A stretch of 64,000 nt of DNA from Papilionanthe hookeriana x Papilionanthe teres. Taxonomy: Eukaryota > Streptophyta > Magnoliopsida > Asparagales > Orchidaceae. Position 1 is the stretch's first letter. Each line of letters opens with the position of its first letter. The stretch is taken from assembly GCA_022702705.1 (NCBI GenBank), contig CM040421.1, positions 77,370,121-77,434,120 of the forward strand, read 5' to 3'. Below, piece after piece: positions 10,067 through 22,274 of this stretch. The position numbers and the translations under genes were made by a program. The notes beneath the pieces were generated by a model. It was not told the origin of the DNA. It worked only from the letters and a program-made list of their open reading frames with translations, and searched no databases.

Positions 10067-11205
10067 ATAGCACTGAAGAGAAGTAAAGAGAGAGCCACGT
10101 TCAATTCTGACAAGTTCTTCAGATCGAAAGCTCAACGTGCAAGCATTACAATCAAGTAAATTGATCCAGGAGCGAGGATTTGATAAAGTAGGCAGAAAAA
10201 TAGAAGATATAATTGTGAATCACCTCTGGGATAAGTTCTGTTGTTTTACTGTTGTAGGTGTTACTTCTGTTGTGCGGGAGTTCTATACTAATCTTTCGGA
10301 ATCAGAGGATAACTTCATTTTCGTGTGAGGGCAGCTAATACATTATTCTCCTAAGGTAATTAACAGATTTTACCTACTGCCACCTAGTATATTTTGTTTT
10401 TATTGAAATTAAAATCCTACTGAGGAAGAATTGGATGAGATTATTTCTACTTTGACTGATGGGAAGGGATTGTGGAAAATTATAAATGAGAGAAGAGTTA
10501 ACTTTCCTGCATCAAAGTTAAATGCTCACTCCAAAGCATGACATTACTTTATATCATCTAAGATGCTTCCTACTAATCATCTAAGTGAAGTGACTAGAGA
10601 GAGAGAGCCACAGTGAACTACTGTATTCAGCAGAGGAAGGAAATTGACATTGGAAAGATTATTTATGATTGTATATGGAATTCTGCTAGAGCGGCCACCA
10701 CTATTTGTATGGGATTTGCTTCACTTATACATTCAATGTGTGAGCAGGGTTGTGTTAGATCTGAAAATTGGGAATAGGTTCTTCATCCTCTTAAGCCTAT
10801 GACCAGTTTAAATTTGAAGACTTATGCTGAGCATTCAATATTTGGTTGGAGAGGAGGATCTTCTAGGGGTTCCAGTGCATCTGCTTCTGCTGCTTCTATA
10901 TCTTGTGCTTCTACATACCAAGCATCTTCAGGTCAGTTTAATGATTCACAAACTGAACTTTTGAATAGGATAAGTTATAATGTTAATTTTAATGCGGATC
11001 GAGTGCATGATTTAGAGGGGAAAGTAGATCATATGGGAGATTCTCTTCAGAGACATAATGAGTATGAGGGGAATTATCACAGTTATATGTATAGACTGAT
11101 CAGAGGTGATTTTAGTGTTGTGTTACTTACTCATCCCCAGTTTACCCATATGTGCCTACTCATACCTAGAACGAAGGAGATGATGATAAGGAAGAAGATG
11201 ATTAA
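10067..11205 (+). pseudogene. Accessory ORF Y, copy B
   Basis: The start codon is changed to ATA at 10067, aligned with the ATG of copy A. Recognisable parts in order: SSKLIQERGFDKVGRKIEDI (10155 on), the family motif VVREFYTNLSESEDN (about 10270-10315), and CFYW-region and Ser/Ala-rich parts with stops. From 10799 follow MTSLNLKTYAEHSIFGWRGG and a coiled-coil-like helix. The acidic D/E tail survives in the next frame and ends at TAA 11203-11205. There are several stops and at least two frameshifts, so this copy is more decayed than copy A. It lies after integrase and ORF X and before the 3' LTR. Confidence 0.7.
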
Positions 11206-12585
11206 GATTGTTATTTTATTTTGAGTTTTGTTATGTGATGTGATTGTTTGTGGTAGTAAATGTGATGGTGATTTGTTAGTGTATTTTGTTTGTTAATTAT
11301 AACTTTTTCTAAAAACTATTTTGGAAGGTTTTTAAATGCCATTAAAATCCACTAATTGAAATTCATGCTTGACTTTTCAATTTATTACCATATATAAGTG
11401 TTAGTTATGAATTTCTGTTTAAGTGTGTGAATTTACTTTTATGTCCTCCACTACTTTAGAAATCTTTTGAATTGCTTTTTATAAAATGAATAAAATTGTT
11501 AAAATTTTGAATTTATTCATTTTCATTAATGTTTTTAATACGTGCATATTTAGGATATTAAAAATTCCTGTAAGTTAAATATTTATAGTTTTCTGTTCCA
11601 ACTCATGTATGTTGTTACTATGCTTAAATGTTTAATTATAATGAAAAATTTAAAGTTTGGGGGGAATGAAAAAGAATTTTTCAAAAATTTAAATTTAATT
11701 TGTTCTGAAATGTACTAAAAATTTAATTTGGAATGAAAAATAATAATGTGTATGAAGTTATATTAGGGAAATAAAATTTTGAATATAGAAATGAGTAAGA
11801 GAATTTAGTTAAAAATCTGTAGTAATGATGAAAAATTTAAAGTTAAAAATATTTTAGTGAAGAAATGATGAATATTTAGTAACTATCTTTAGTAGGAAAA
11901 GTTATATTTTTGAAAAAATAGAAGGATTAGACTTTTATTTTTAATGCTTAAATTTCTTTTATTGGAATTAATTTTTAAAACTTTTATGATATTTCTAAGT
12001 TAAAAGATATATATCTACCTTATGCTTTAGGAAAGGAAGGGTGGAATTCAAAATCATTAAAGACTTATCCAGATACAGTAATCCTTGCCTTATAAAATAA
12101 AGGAAAAAAAGAGAAGAAGAAGAAGAAAAAGAAAAGAAAAAAAAATAGTATGTGAAAAGGAAGGAGAAGGTTGAGGATTTAAGGACCTAATAAAAAGTGG
12201 GTTCAACATCTGATCTTTTTAGAGTATAAGATTTGATGAAAATCTTGAAGCTTTTAAATATATAAAAAAAAAGTGAGTATAATTATTTTTAATAAAGATT
12301 TTTAAGTAAAGAAAATAAAATGCCTAATCCCTATATTTTGAAAAATCTATAAGTATTTCTGAATAAGATAGGAACTAGTATTTTTCATTAACCTTTACCT
12401 AAGAGATTTCTAAACTTTAAATTGGTCTCATTTACTAAAATTTTTTCTAAATTAGACTACTACATTTCTAGAATAAAATTTTAAATACTTCTAAAGAAAC
12501 TCATCCATATAATTTAGTTGTATGATTTTTATATATAATTAAAGTGTCACATGAGGACAAGTCACATTTCAATTTTAGGAGATTT
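11206..12585 (+). other. 3' untranslated region of Athila-like copy B
   Basis: No coding sequence. It holds a six-G run at 11659-11664 (internal polypurine-like tract), the conserved box at 12042-12083, a long purine tract at about 12102-12148, and the terminal polypurine-like tract AATTTTAGGAGATTTT before the LTR. It aligns with 2296-3855. Confidence 0.6.
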
Positions 12586-14340
12586 TGATACACCTAAAAT
12601 ATATAGTGTTTTTAAACACATTTTTATGCCTATTTTTGATGATATTACACTTTAATGGAAGGTATTTTGTGTGTTTTTCTTACATTTATGGTTAAATGGA
12701 TGATTGTAATGAAAGAAAGAAAAATGATCAAATTTGGAGCAAAAATGAAGAAAATTGAAGAAGAAATCTGTGGAGTCTATGCATCAGAACCCGCATTTAA
12801 AAGCTAAGGCCCTGCGGCTATGCGCCATAGTTTGGAGCTTACGCACCAGCAGGCTAGCGGCTAAGCGCCGGTACCCCGCTCTTATGCGTGGCAGTTAAAA
12901 AAGAGGAATTATTTTAATTTAGGCACCATTTTGAAGAGGTTTTCGAAGAACCTGTTGGAAAGAACGTGGATAACTACCTATTGGCGCCAAATTCAATTCA
13001 AATTGCTTTTGAATGGATGCATCTCTTGGAAGAAACATTGAATGAAGACACAATTTGAAGAGATACGAAGACACCGTTTGGAAAATCAGAAAAATGGTTA
13101 TTGTTGAAGGGTGTGGTTAGTGTTTAAGAGTGAGGTTTATGTTAGAGAGTTATTATAGAACACACTTCTCCACTTCAACCTCTTTACATCATTTTAATTA
13201 GTTTGTAGTATAAGTAGAAATGAGATTTAGAGTCTACTGAGTTGGGTGCCAATCTCTTAAGAGTATTGTATAGGAATGACAAGTTTTTAAAAGAACTTTA
13301 AGAGATTTGTGGAGAGGATTTATAGATAAGTCTTTATCTTTGTATTACAATTGATTTTTAATCTAGACTTCTTGTGTTTTCACTATGATTTCTACTTTTA
13401 AACCAGGTTGTGATTGTATTTTCTTCATAAATTCTGAGTAGTGTTCTTTATCTTTTTCCTTAAAGCGATGAAGATATTAAGTTATGGAATTATGATGTGT
13501 GAAGTATAGGATTTCAATGTTGGAAGAAGTTGTGATGATTCAACCTCGTGTACTTTATTTACTTCTTGATTTGACCAGTTAAGATGTTAAAATATGTTGT
13601 GAGAACATGTAAGATCCAGTGCAGTATTGTCTCAGTCAACAATTGGAAAGAATCACATGAGATTGTATGGGTGAGAATGTAATCCATATGGTTGAGTGCA
13701 AATAAATAAGAAGATATACTTTGATGGGTTTAGAATTAAAGAACTTTAGAGTGACAGGCTAAAGCCTCCAATTCGGTTTATTGTTTTATGTTTTGATATG
13801 AGATGTTAGCTCCCAGGTGGTGGGAATCGAGGAAACTCTAGAGTGAGAGCAAATATTTTTTCTACCTAACCCGTCTTTATGATTTTTCGAATAGTAAATT
13901 AACATATGTTCTTTGTAGCATCTCTAGTAAGAGTACAGAATATTAGTGCTCTTATTTGGAACAACACATTTTTAGATACTTTCACAACAATTAATTTTCA
14001 TAACTTGTTACTGATTCATAAAAAAAGAAAAAAGATATTTTCATTTGCATAAGTTTTCACCTTTCAAAAATTTAATTAAAGTAGTTGCTTACTTTCATTT
14101 CAAATTATAAAATTTTAAAAAAAGTATCGAATCATATTTCCTAAAATATTATCTTTGGTTTGAGTAAGATCTTTTCTAAAAGTAAAAAATTTGATTTTCC
14201 ATTCTAATCAGAAGAAATTTTTCTTTATTAATTACTTTCCCTGTGGGATTGATATCTCGGGGCTTAATCAGAAAGTCCTATATTACTTGATAAACGATAC
14301 ATATACTTGTGTAGTATCCACATTATAAAATCATTAAAAA
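12586..14340 (+). repeat. 3' LTR of Athila-like copy B
   Basis: It starts TGATACACCTAAAATATATAG and ends close to 14340, just before a TA repeat that obscures the exact end. Length (about 1755 bp) and internal landmarks match the LTR at 3856-5611. A motif cluster of GCGGCTATGCGCC / GGCTAAGCGCC type lies at 12796-12893. The first LTR has a smaller cluster at the matching place. Confidence 0.75.
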
Positions 14341-14344
14341 GGAG

Positions 14345-14347
<3 letters not shown>

Positions 14348-14392
<45 letters not shown>
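14348..14392. repeat. (TA)n microsatellite
   Basis: An uninterrupted run of TA dinucleotides directly downstream of the LTR end. Such tracts can extrude cruciforms and are common insertion targets. Confidence 0.9.
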
Positions 14393-14395
<3 letters not shown>

Positions 14396-17300
14396 TAAGC
14401 ATAAATATCCGTGGATCACTCTTTCTTGCCGCAGCTTCAGCATTCTCCTCTGCTTGACTTGTGCTTTCCTTTCTTAGACTTAAATCTTCCTCTTCCTAAA
14501 TTCCTGCAGAGATGCATTCCTGTGTTATCAACATTTAAAACAAAACCTAAAGATTCACCATTTGCTGCTCAAACTCCTTCATTCAACTTCAGACACACGA
14601 TGTCATCAAAGTTCAACTTCAATGTCCCTGAAGAATTACTCATCGTTGTTACCAAGCCATCCTAACTTTGTGGCAATGAAGATCTCATCACCAGTGTTCT
14701 GACCTCCCAACTTGATCCCTAGAACATAATTTGCTCATCACAGTGTTAAAGTTATTAAGATGTCTGCCTCCAAACTGCCTTTCACCATCTTTAGTAGTAT
14801 AATTTTTTTATTAGAAAAACCTTATTGGAAGTAGAAGATTTTTTTTATACATCTTAGATAGTGCCGCCATGAGATTCATGGAAGTTTCTTATTCACAATT
14901 TAGAATGCAACAGATGAGGAAAGTCTCAACCAAATTAAACCCAGTGTCGTTCGACACAACACTTCTCAGTCCTCCGAAGGCATAGATTCAGGCTTTTTTG
15001 TGATTCTTTGTAGTGACAAGTTTAATTTTTTTTTATACAACAAATCCTCCACCTGCATCTTCTAGAAAGCAAAATTTGTCCCCCTGAATTTCTACATTTT
15101 GAATCTTGCTTGTTCACCAATGCTCCCAAATAAACATCAGGCCTGGAATCAATTAGAAACTAAATGATAGTATGGAATAATGAGTTCACACCAATTCAAT
15201 AAAAAAACTGGAACAAAAATTTAAATAGAAGGACAATCATAGTAACCAAAACCCAATTTTGGTGCCTAAGCGCTAAGCTCTAGGAAGCTGCACCTAAATT
15301 TGGGGCATAGGTGCCCAATAGTGGTCGCTTAGGCGCCAACATAACTGTGCCTATGCCTATATGGGAACATAGGCGTTGAATCCTCTGGAGCATGCCCAAG
15401 TTTGGGCACCTATGCATCCATAAAATGACTCATATGCACCGGGTGTTTTGCCTTCAGCATCAGCTCCACACAACCCAACAATAACCAGTCACGCATGCCT
15501 AACATTAGGTCATGATCGTGGAGTCCACATGTTAATTTTGTTCTAAGATATATGTAATTAAATATTTTACTTTTATAAGTATTTTTTAGCACTTCAAAAT
15601 TTATAGATAAGTAGTCAAAAGATGTTGAAGGGGAATCCATTGTATTATGTTTTTTGTATTGGAAATCTAGAATACTCAAAGCTTCTCTTGCTAGTTCACT
15701 CTAGTTCCTCTTATTTTCACTCTCTACTTTTGTCCAATCTTATGACCGACCTAATATAATTCGTTGATGGGGTTTAATTGTCACCCACAGACGGATAGGC
15801 ATAATAACAACTAATCAAACTTTATTGAGGCCAACCTGTGCTAGGTAGTTGAAAACTTTGTCTCCAATCATAATATCATGAATTCTAGGCCAAATAAATA
15901 TGGTTGTGTGCATGAGATAAAAGATTTCAACATCAACATAATTTTTGACTATATAAAATAATACTAAACCAAATATACTGACACACCGAACAGAACGAAC
16001 ACTGCTCCCACTATTTGAAAATGCCACAAGTTCAAAACAAGAGTTATTCAATAACATACTGCCATGGGCCCTATCCATTACTCAAGGAAGACTTTGCATC
16101 TCACATGTATAACTCAAGCAAATAGATTACCAGTCAACCAAGGAACCCATACTTCTAATATAGAACTTGCAATTGGCAACCAATAATCAGTTCTCCCATT
16201 TTGTCTTCATTATAAATGTGTCTTTTTTATGGTACTTGTCATAGATGTCCCCATTATTGTAAGTTGGACTCTTCTCTCTCTCTCTCTGCTACCTCCCTTA
16301 CAAGCACGCAACACTCATTAAAACTAATAAATAATAAATAAAATAATTGAAGCAAGCCCCATGTATTATAAATCAATATTTGTTGTATCATAGCTCTTCG
16401 GAAGAACGTACAAAGTGTTTTACACATATCTGGGTTCTTTTCATAGGCACTTGCCTTTATTTTATTCGATCCTCAGCATTGTTATCTTTTCAATCAGTAA
16501 TGTTCTTCTGTTGCTTCATGAATAAGGAGAACAAGTTAAGTTTTACGAAGCTTCTTATGCAAAGCCAATACTGCCTTTGCTGCTAAGTAATATACCTTAT
16601 ATTGGCCTGCTTTAACTTGAGATTGTTAAGGAACTTTCATTGACACTTTTAGTTTTAGGATTCCTTTTCCCTTTAACGTTCTACTTAAGTCATCAATTTT
16701 ATTCCTCACGGAAGATCCATCAAGGCATCGTTTTTATTCGATGGATTTGCTTTTCTTGTGCTAGAAATTATTTTTTGCTTAGTATACCTTTTATGGGACT
16801 AAAATATCATTATTCTTTTTTGATGATTTGTTTGATTTAATCTGCTGCTACCTTTTCTCTGGTTAATATATCTTCAATAAAAATCATTTCCCAAATGAAA
16901 TAATGCATATGCTTTATGTTGTGTCAAGTAAGCAATGATAACTTTGATTGCTAATGTCATACCTTCTTTGAAGAAATCCGGCAATTTATTGAATTAAAGA
17001 TTAAAGGGACCTGTTATTTAATTCTCTCCTTCCTGAAGCTACTAATGAGAATCTAATTTTCAATTTACCATCCCTTTCTTTTCAAAAAAGTTAGGTTGAT
17101 TTGATGGATTTTTATTATTCTATTTATTTTTTTTGCTAGTTTAAGGAGGAATGGTTTTTGATTGGCTGATGAAATATGATTAGGCGGAGAGAAATGATTC
17201 TGAACAACTTTAACAATTCATTTCAGGCGTCTAATTAATTATTTAATATATAATATCTATGTTTTGATCAAAGGGTCACTAGAGACAGCATATGATATGT

Positions 17301-18086
17301 TTGGGGCAGCTGCAGTTTATCAATAATCTACAGATAAGAGTTGATCCAGATAAGCTGCTGATCGATAGATTGATCCAGATATGCTTACTGTTGTTTGATT
17401 TCATAAGTTTGTAAAATAACTGTTTTGCAGTTGATTCTGGATAAATGATCATTCTGCCCCCGTGCAGTAGTGTTGTCTGCTGTAGAATTGTCTATATATT
17501 TGATACTTTAGAAGCAAAACCCCACTTAATAATAGTATAAAAAATGATATACACCTCATTTAAGAGTGAGTATCAAGGTTGCTAAAAAAATTTTATTTTT
17601 TTAGAATGCATCTTTGTTTTGAATCTTTTGATTTTTAATCCCTAAAAGCCTTGTCATAATACTTTCATCATGTTTAAATAGCTAGACACAGTTAACATAT
17701 AGGAGGGTCAACACTAATGTGTGAAACTAATACGCCTTCTCAAGACAATCTAATCATCGCCAGCTAACCAACAACAGCTAATCTAGCATTTCATTTTACA
17801 TAATCAAAACTATTATACTCAAAGATACATTCAAACTCCGTGGAAATAAGAATATCAATCAAAATAGATTTTTAAAATATATTTGCTAAAATATTATGTC
17901 TCATAAAATTAAGAAAAAAATAAAACTCAAACCGGTAATTTTTCAACATAAGAGACTAATAAATCCACTTACATAAGAAATGTTCGGACACAAAATTCAT
18001 GTTTCACAAATTTGAACTAGATAACTTTCATAATAAAGGGCAAGCAAAACTTACAAATTGGAAGAAACAACAGTTTAAATATTTCA
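14393..18086. other. Unassigned AT-rich region, no convincing gene
   Basis: Open frames of 66-89 codons occur (for example 14411-14665 plus, 15815-16078 minus), but none has a recognisable domain or is continued by neighbouring frames. A cluster of 'gcctaagcgc' / 'gcttaggcgcc' motifs at 15264-15415 resembles the Athila-like LTR clusters, so part of this region is probably an old LTR remnant. A short CT repeat lies at about 16273-16289. A candidate MITE is listed separately. The rest shows nothing I can name. Confidence 0.5.
17303..17461. mobile_element. Candidate MITE with imperfect inverted ends
   Basis: The left end reads GGGGCAGCTGCAGTTTATC. The reverse complement of the right end reads GGGGGCAGAATGATCATTTATC, so GGGGCAG and TTTATC match in inverted order. 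The element would be about 159 bp. No convincing target duplication is seen and the superfamily is not assigned. Confidence 0.3.
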
Positions 18087-18254
18087 GGGGCTATTTGGTA
18101 GCCGGTTTTGAGCAGGATTTACCTGCCAAATAACAAAAAACGCCTTCGTAAATCCTAAGCTCCTGTAAATCTCAAAATGACGGCGATTCACGATAAATCA
18201 TGTGAATCGGTGGATTTAGTAAATTCGGGACGAAAGAAGAGGAAGTAAGGCGCG

Positions 18255-18259
18255 AAGAG
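18255..18259. repeat. Target site duplication AAGAG (left)
   Basis: AAGAG precedes the 5' LTR of the copia element and is repeated exactly at 21666-21670 after the 3' LTR. This is the expected 5-bp product of retroviral-type integration and fixes both element ends. Confidence 0.95.
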
Positions 18260-18658
18260 TGTTAATCTAATCTTGAATTGGTCAAAATTAATTGATAAGT
18301 AAAAAAGGACGCTACATAATTAGTGGAATAAATATAGGATTGAATTAATTACGCAATTAATGGAATAAATATGGGCTCTATAATAGGCATGATTTGATTA
18401 AACAATTAGTGGAATAAATATAGATTTATAATAGGCGCGAATTAATGACACTTAATGCCTGCGATTATTGTGTACGTTTTTTCCTTTATTACATTATGCA
18501 TTGTTTAGTATAAATAGGTTGTTATATTACAATGTAATAGCACTCTTTTAAAACTTGTATTTTTCCTTCTTCAAATAATAGAAAGAAAGTTCCTGAAATT
18601 CCAATCTCGTTGTTTCTTTTCAATTTGTCTTCAACGATCCATTGATTTAGAACCAACA
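18260..18658 (+). repeat. 5' LTR of the copia element
   Basis: It runs TGTTAATCT...ACCAACA, 399 bp. U3 has three irregular repeats of AATTA(G/A)TGGAATAAATAT. A TATAAATA box lies at 18509-18516 and is also present in the 3' LTR (21515-21522). 'aataatagaaag' at about 18575 could serve polyadenylation. Confidence 0.95.
18509..18516 (+). promoter_or_regulatory. TATA box of the copia LTR
   Basis: TATAAATA lies about 250 bases into the LTR and is kept in both LTRs despite a 4-base deletion immediately upstream in the 3' copy. The position fits the U3/R boundary. Confidence 0.65.
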
Positions 18659-18660
18659 AT

Positions 18661-18672
18661 TGGTATCAGAGC
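18661..18672 (+). other. Primer binding site (initiator Met-tRNA)
   Basis: TGGTATCAGAGC two bases after the 5' LTR is the classic 12-base plant copia primer site complementary to the 3' end of initiator Met-tRNA. Confidence 0.95.
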
Positions 18673-18687
18673 TATTAGCCGAAGGAC

Positions 18688-21270
18688 ATGTCGTCACCGA
18701 GCAAAGCTATCGTAGGAGATATGACAGCAATGAAGATCGGAAGAGAAGGAAACGTGATGCTCACCTATCTGTTACTCACGAAGATTAACTACTCGGTGTG
18801 GGCGTTGAAGATGCGTGTGAACCTACAGGCTCAAGGAGTGTGGGACGCCGTGGAGCAAGACAAGGTCGAAGAGCGCAAGGATAGAATAGCCCTCACCGCC
18901 ATCTATCAAGCGCTACTGGAGGACGTTCTTCTTATGGTGGCAGAAAAGGACTCCGCCAAGCAAGCATGGGAGACACTAAAGACAATGCACGTCGGCGTGG
19001 AGTGAGTCAAGGAGGCGAAAGTGCAAACCTTGAGGACTCGCTTCGAGGCAATCCACATGAAGGACGGAGAGACAGTGGACGATTTCGCCATGAAATTGAC
19101 ATCCATTGTGACAGGCATCCGCTCGTTGGGAGAAAAGGTGGAGGAGATCTCCGTCGTCAAGAAGTTCCTTTGAGCCGTAACAAAAAAATACATGCAGATC
19201 GTCACTGCGATCGAGCAATTCGGTGACCTCAAAAACATGACCGTCGAGGAGGTCGTTGGTCGTCATAAAGTCCACGAAGAGAGACTTCGCGGCTACAAAG
19301 ACCCAGAGGAGGAGAAGCACCTCTTACTCACGCATGCAGAATGGAAGTCAAGAATGAAGAAAAACGGAGAAGCCGATTTTTCTTCCGAATCGTCAAGTAG
19401 CGGCGGTAACGGTGGAGATAGCCGAGGTCGTGGCAAAAGGCAAGGACGAAGGCAAGCTCGAGGCGGAGAAAGCTCACCTCGACAGGAAGACATCAAACCC
19501 CACAAAGACAAGAGCACGAAGAAGTGTTACGCTTGTTAAAAGTACAGACACTACGCGTCCGAATGCCGTAGCAAGAAGCCCGAAGAGGAAGCAAACCTTA
19601 CTAGCCTCCATGATGAGGAGCCAGCGTTGATGTTTGCTGAGGGGGTGGCGAATCCCTTGCCCGAAGACGAGAAGGTAATCCTCGAAGAGTTCACGCAAGA
19701 ATCGTCCAAGGAGGAACCAGAGGTGGTGTTGCTCCATGAAGAAAAAGTCATAGCGAACCTACTTGCAAGTGGAGAGGAGTATAATCACACCGACGTATGA
19801 TATCTTGACAACGGAGCAAGCAACCACATGACAGGCCATTGAGAGAAGTTTAATGAGCTCGACGAGAAGATCACCGGAAATGTGAAGTTCAGAGACAGCT
19901 CACTCTTCGAGATCAAGGGTTGAGAAATCATCCCATTCGTATGCAAGAACGGTGATCAACATCTAATGACCGAGGTATATTACATTCCAAAATTTAAAAG
20001 TAATATCATAAGTCTCGGTCAAATGACAGAAGTAGGCAACACAATCACCTTAGTTGGCTCGTTCTTGAAGATGTTCGACCGAAATGACGTCCTATTGATG
20101 AAGGTGGAGAAATCGCCAAACCAGTTGTACAAGATCCCTCTCGAGACAAGCCAACCCACTTCTCTATTAGCATCACTAACAGATCTGACTTAGTTATGGC
20201 ATGCGAGACTTGGGCGCGTAAAATTTTATGCGCTCAAGGTGATGGGGGAAAAAGGAGAAACCTTTGAAGCATTCAAAATGTTCAAGAAGCTCGTGGATAA
20301 CAAGTTGAATTACAAGTTTTTGCGAACTGATCGAGGTGGAGAGTTCATTTCCTAAAAGTTCGTAGAGTTCTGCAAAGAAGAGGGAGTCGAGCGTCACCTC
20401 ACGACACCGTACACACCTTAATAAAACGGTGTGGCAGAAAGGAGAAATCGCACCATGATGGGCACTGCGAGAAGCTTGCCTAAGAGCATGCAAGTCTCAG
20501 CAAACCTCTGGGGAGAGGCTGTATGACATACGGTTTATCTCTTGAACCACTTGCCAACAATGGTGCTGAGAGATTGTACCTCCTACCAAGCATGGTTCGG
20601 CAAGCGACCTCATTTGAAGCACTTGAGAGTGTTTGAATGTACCGCACATGTGAAGGTTGCAAGTCCAAATCCCAAGAAGCTCGATGATCGAAGTCAAGCA
20701 ATGGTGTACCTTGGCGTCGAAGACGGAAGTAAGGTGTACAGATTCTTTAATCCACCACGCCGAAAAATCCTTGTGAGCAGAGACGCAGTGTTTGAAGAGG
20801 AGAATAAGTGGGAATGGTGCAACGATGATGACAAGCACGTACAAAATTATGTGGAGTTCAGAACTTTACAAGATGACAGAAAAGTAGCGGACTCGACTTC
20901 GCCAAATCACTCAACCTCGCCAATAACACCAGTAGTCACGCCAAACTCTCAACGACAACAAGAGAGATCGGGAAGATCCACAACTGAAGATACTCCCAAG
21001 AAATTCCACTCACTTGCCGAGATCTATGCAAAGGCACCTCTAGTAGAGATGGATCTTGATGAGTTATTGTTGCTCGCTACCAACGAGCCAACAACATATC
21101 ACAAGGCAGCAACCGAGGAGGCATGGAATGAGGCCATGCAAAAAGAGCTCGAGTCCATCGAAGAACGTGTAGATATTCTCATCAAGACTCTAGCAAGAGT
21201 CAAATTTGCGAAAATACGAGAACTGCTTGGCTTAAAGAATTTCGAACCAAATCAACTTTACGGGGGAGAT
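18688..21270 (+). pseudogene. Copia gag-protease-integrase polyprotein, RT/RNase H deleted
   Basis: One frame from ATG 18688 runs to the 3' LTR. It is interrupted by stops at 19003, 19171, 19537, 19798, 19840, 19921, 20191, 20353, 20419, 20422 and 20524, with no frameshift. Order: gag (NYSVWALKMRVNLQAQGVWD at about residues 32-51), the CCHC zinc knuckle (Cys codons at 19525 and 19564, with a stop inside and Arg for Gly), the protease active site (YLDNGASNHMTG near 19801), and a truncated pre-integrase domain (LWHARLG at 20197). The integrase core keeps FLRTDRGGEFIS and NGVAERRNRTM, but its zinc finger and first catalytic Asp are removed by a deletion near 20215-20230. Downstream, YQAWFGKRPHLKHLRVFEC and the region before RT survive. 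Near 21168 the frame passes directly to the C-terminal end of RNase H (RVDILIKTLARVKF). Both deletions keep frame. Domain order PR-INT defines Ty1/copia; lineage not assigned. Confidence 0.9.
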
Positions 21271-21665
21271 TGTGAATCTAACCTTGAATTGGTCAAAATT
21301 AATTGATGAGCAAAAAAGGACACTACATAATTAGTGGAATAAATATAAGATTGAATTGATTACACAATTAATGGAATAAATATGTGCTCTATAATAGACA
21401 TGATTTGATTACGCAATTAGTGGAATAAATATAGGTTTATAATATGCGCGAATTAATGGCACTTAATGTCTGCGATTATTGTGTACGTTTTTTTCTTTAT
21501 TACATTATGCATTGTATAAATAAGTTGTTATGTTACAATGTAATAGCAATCTCTTAAGCCTTGTATTTTTCCTTCTTCAAATAATAGAAAGAAAGTTCCT
21601 GAAATTCCAATCTCGTTGTTTCTTTTCAATTTGCCCTTCAATGATCCATTGATTTAGAACCAACA
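21271..21665 (+). repeat. 3' LTR of the copia element
   Basis: It runs TGTGAATCT...ACCAACA, 395 bp, preceded by polypurine CGGGGGAGA and followed by AAGAG. The start differs from the 5' LTR (TGTGA versus TGTTA), which shows decay after insertion. Confidence 0.95.
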
Positions 21666-22274
21666 AAGAGGATTACCTTCTTCAATGGTTTCTGGTTGGA
21701 GCGGAGCGGAAAGATGAGAAAGATGGGAGTTTTGGTGGTCTCTATAAGCCGCGATCCCTTCATTGCCTTCCCATCTAGCTATGATGGCGATTGTATCACA
21801 AAGGTTCATTCACGAAGTCGATGATTTTGGTTGCGAGAGAGAAGGGATCGCGAGTGGCAGATGAGACACGAGAGACGAGAGTGTCGAAATATAAGTTACA
21901 CGAACGAACGCAGTCCGCGACGTCGATCCCGCGGCCGCGCTTATTAAACAATCAAATACACCATTTTGGTAAACGCAGGCCGAATGCACTTACCAAACGG
22001 GGCGGTGGAGTTTTGAAATCGCCGTCTGCATTGATAAGCTGTCCCAAATGTGGCAATAGTAAAGTTTATACCTTGAGAACTTTAGATACATGAAAAGAAA
22101 AACTAAGATGAATTATAGCAGAGGAAATCATTTTTCTAGTAGTTGAAGCGCGATGTTCAAATTCTTATAATTTCTTATACAATACGATGTCATTTAATTA
22201 GAATTACTATTTTAAAGATATCTCATCTCAAAATATACAAAAAGAGATTTATTCTTTTGTAAGTCACATTAAAA

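Larger units (their letters stand above)
18260..21665 (+). mobile_element. Ty1/copia LTR retrotransposon, internally deleted, complete ends
   Basis: Both LTRs (TG...CA), a 5-bp target duplication, an initiator-Met primer site and a polypurine tract (CGGGGGAGA at 21261-21269) are present. The element is 3406 bp, shorter than an autonomous copia element, because RT/RNase H and part of integrase are missing. The two LTRs differ at roughly 25 positions by eye, mostly transitions, so the insertion is not recent. It could only have moved with help from another copy. Confidence 0.95.
18087..22003. mobile_element. Possible old inverted-repeat DNA element hosting the copia insertion
   Basis: The left end GGGGCTATTTGGTA and the reverse complement of the right end GCCCCGTTTGGTA are near-identical and of the type seen in many plant MITEs and PIF/Harbinger- or hAT-like ends. 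Left-end DNA also has a local hairpin (TATTTGG.AG near 18091 with CTGCCAAATA near 18132). Without the copia element it would be about 510 bp. No target duplication was identified, so this is tentative. Confidence 0.3.

Noticed and set aside
14411..14665. 84-codon frame resembling a plastid-targeted N-terminus (Ser/Pro/Leu-rich)
   Set aside because: No recognisable domain, no continuation in neighbouring frames, and no splice-consistent structure that I could defend. Left as unassigned.
15815..16078. 87-codon minus-strand frame
   Set aside because: No known domain, and composition looks like chance translation of AT-rich DNA.
18906..19737. Several minus-strand and other-frame ORFs over copia gag
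   Set aside because: Shadows of the gag/protease frame, which carries the recognisable motifs.
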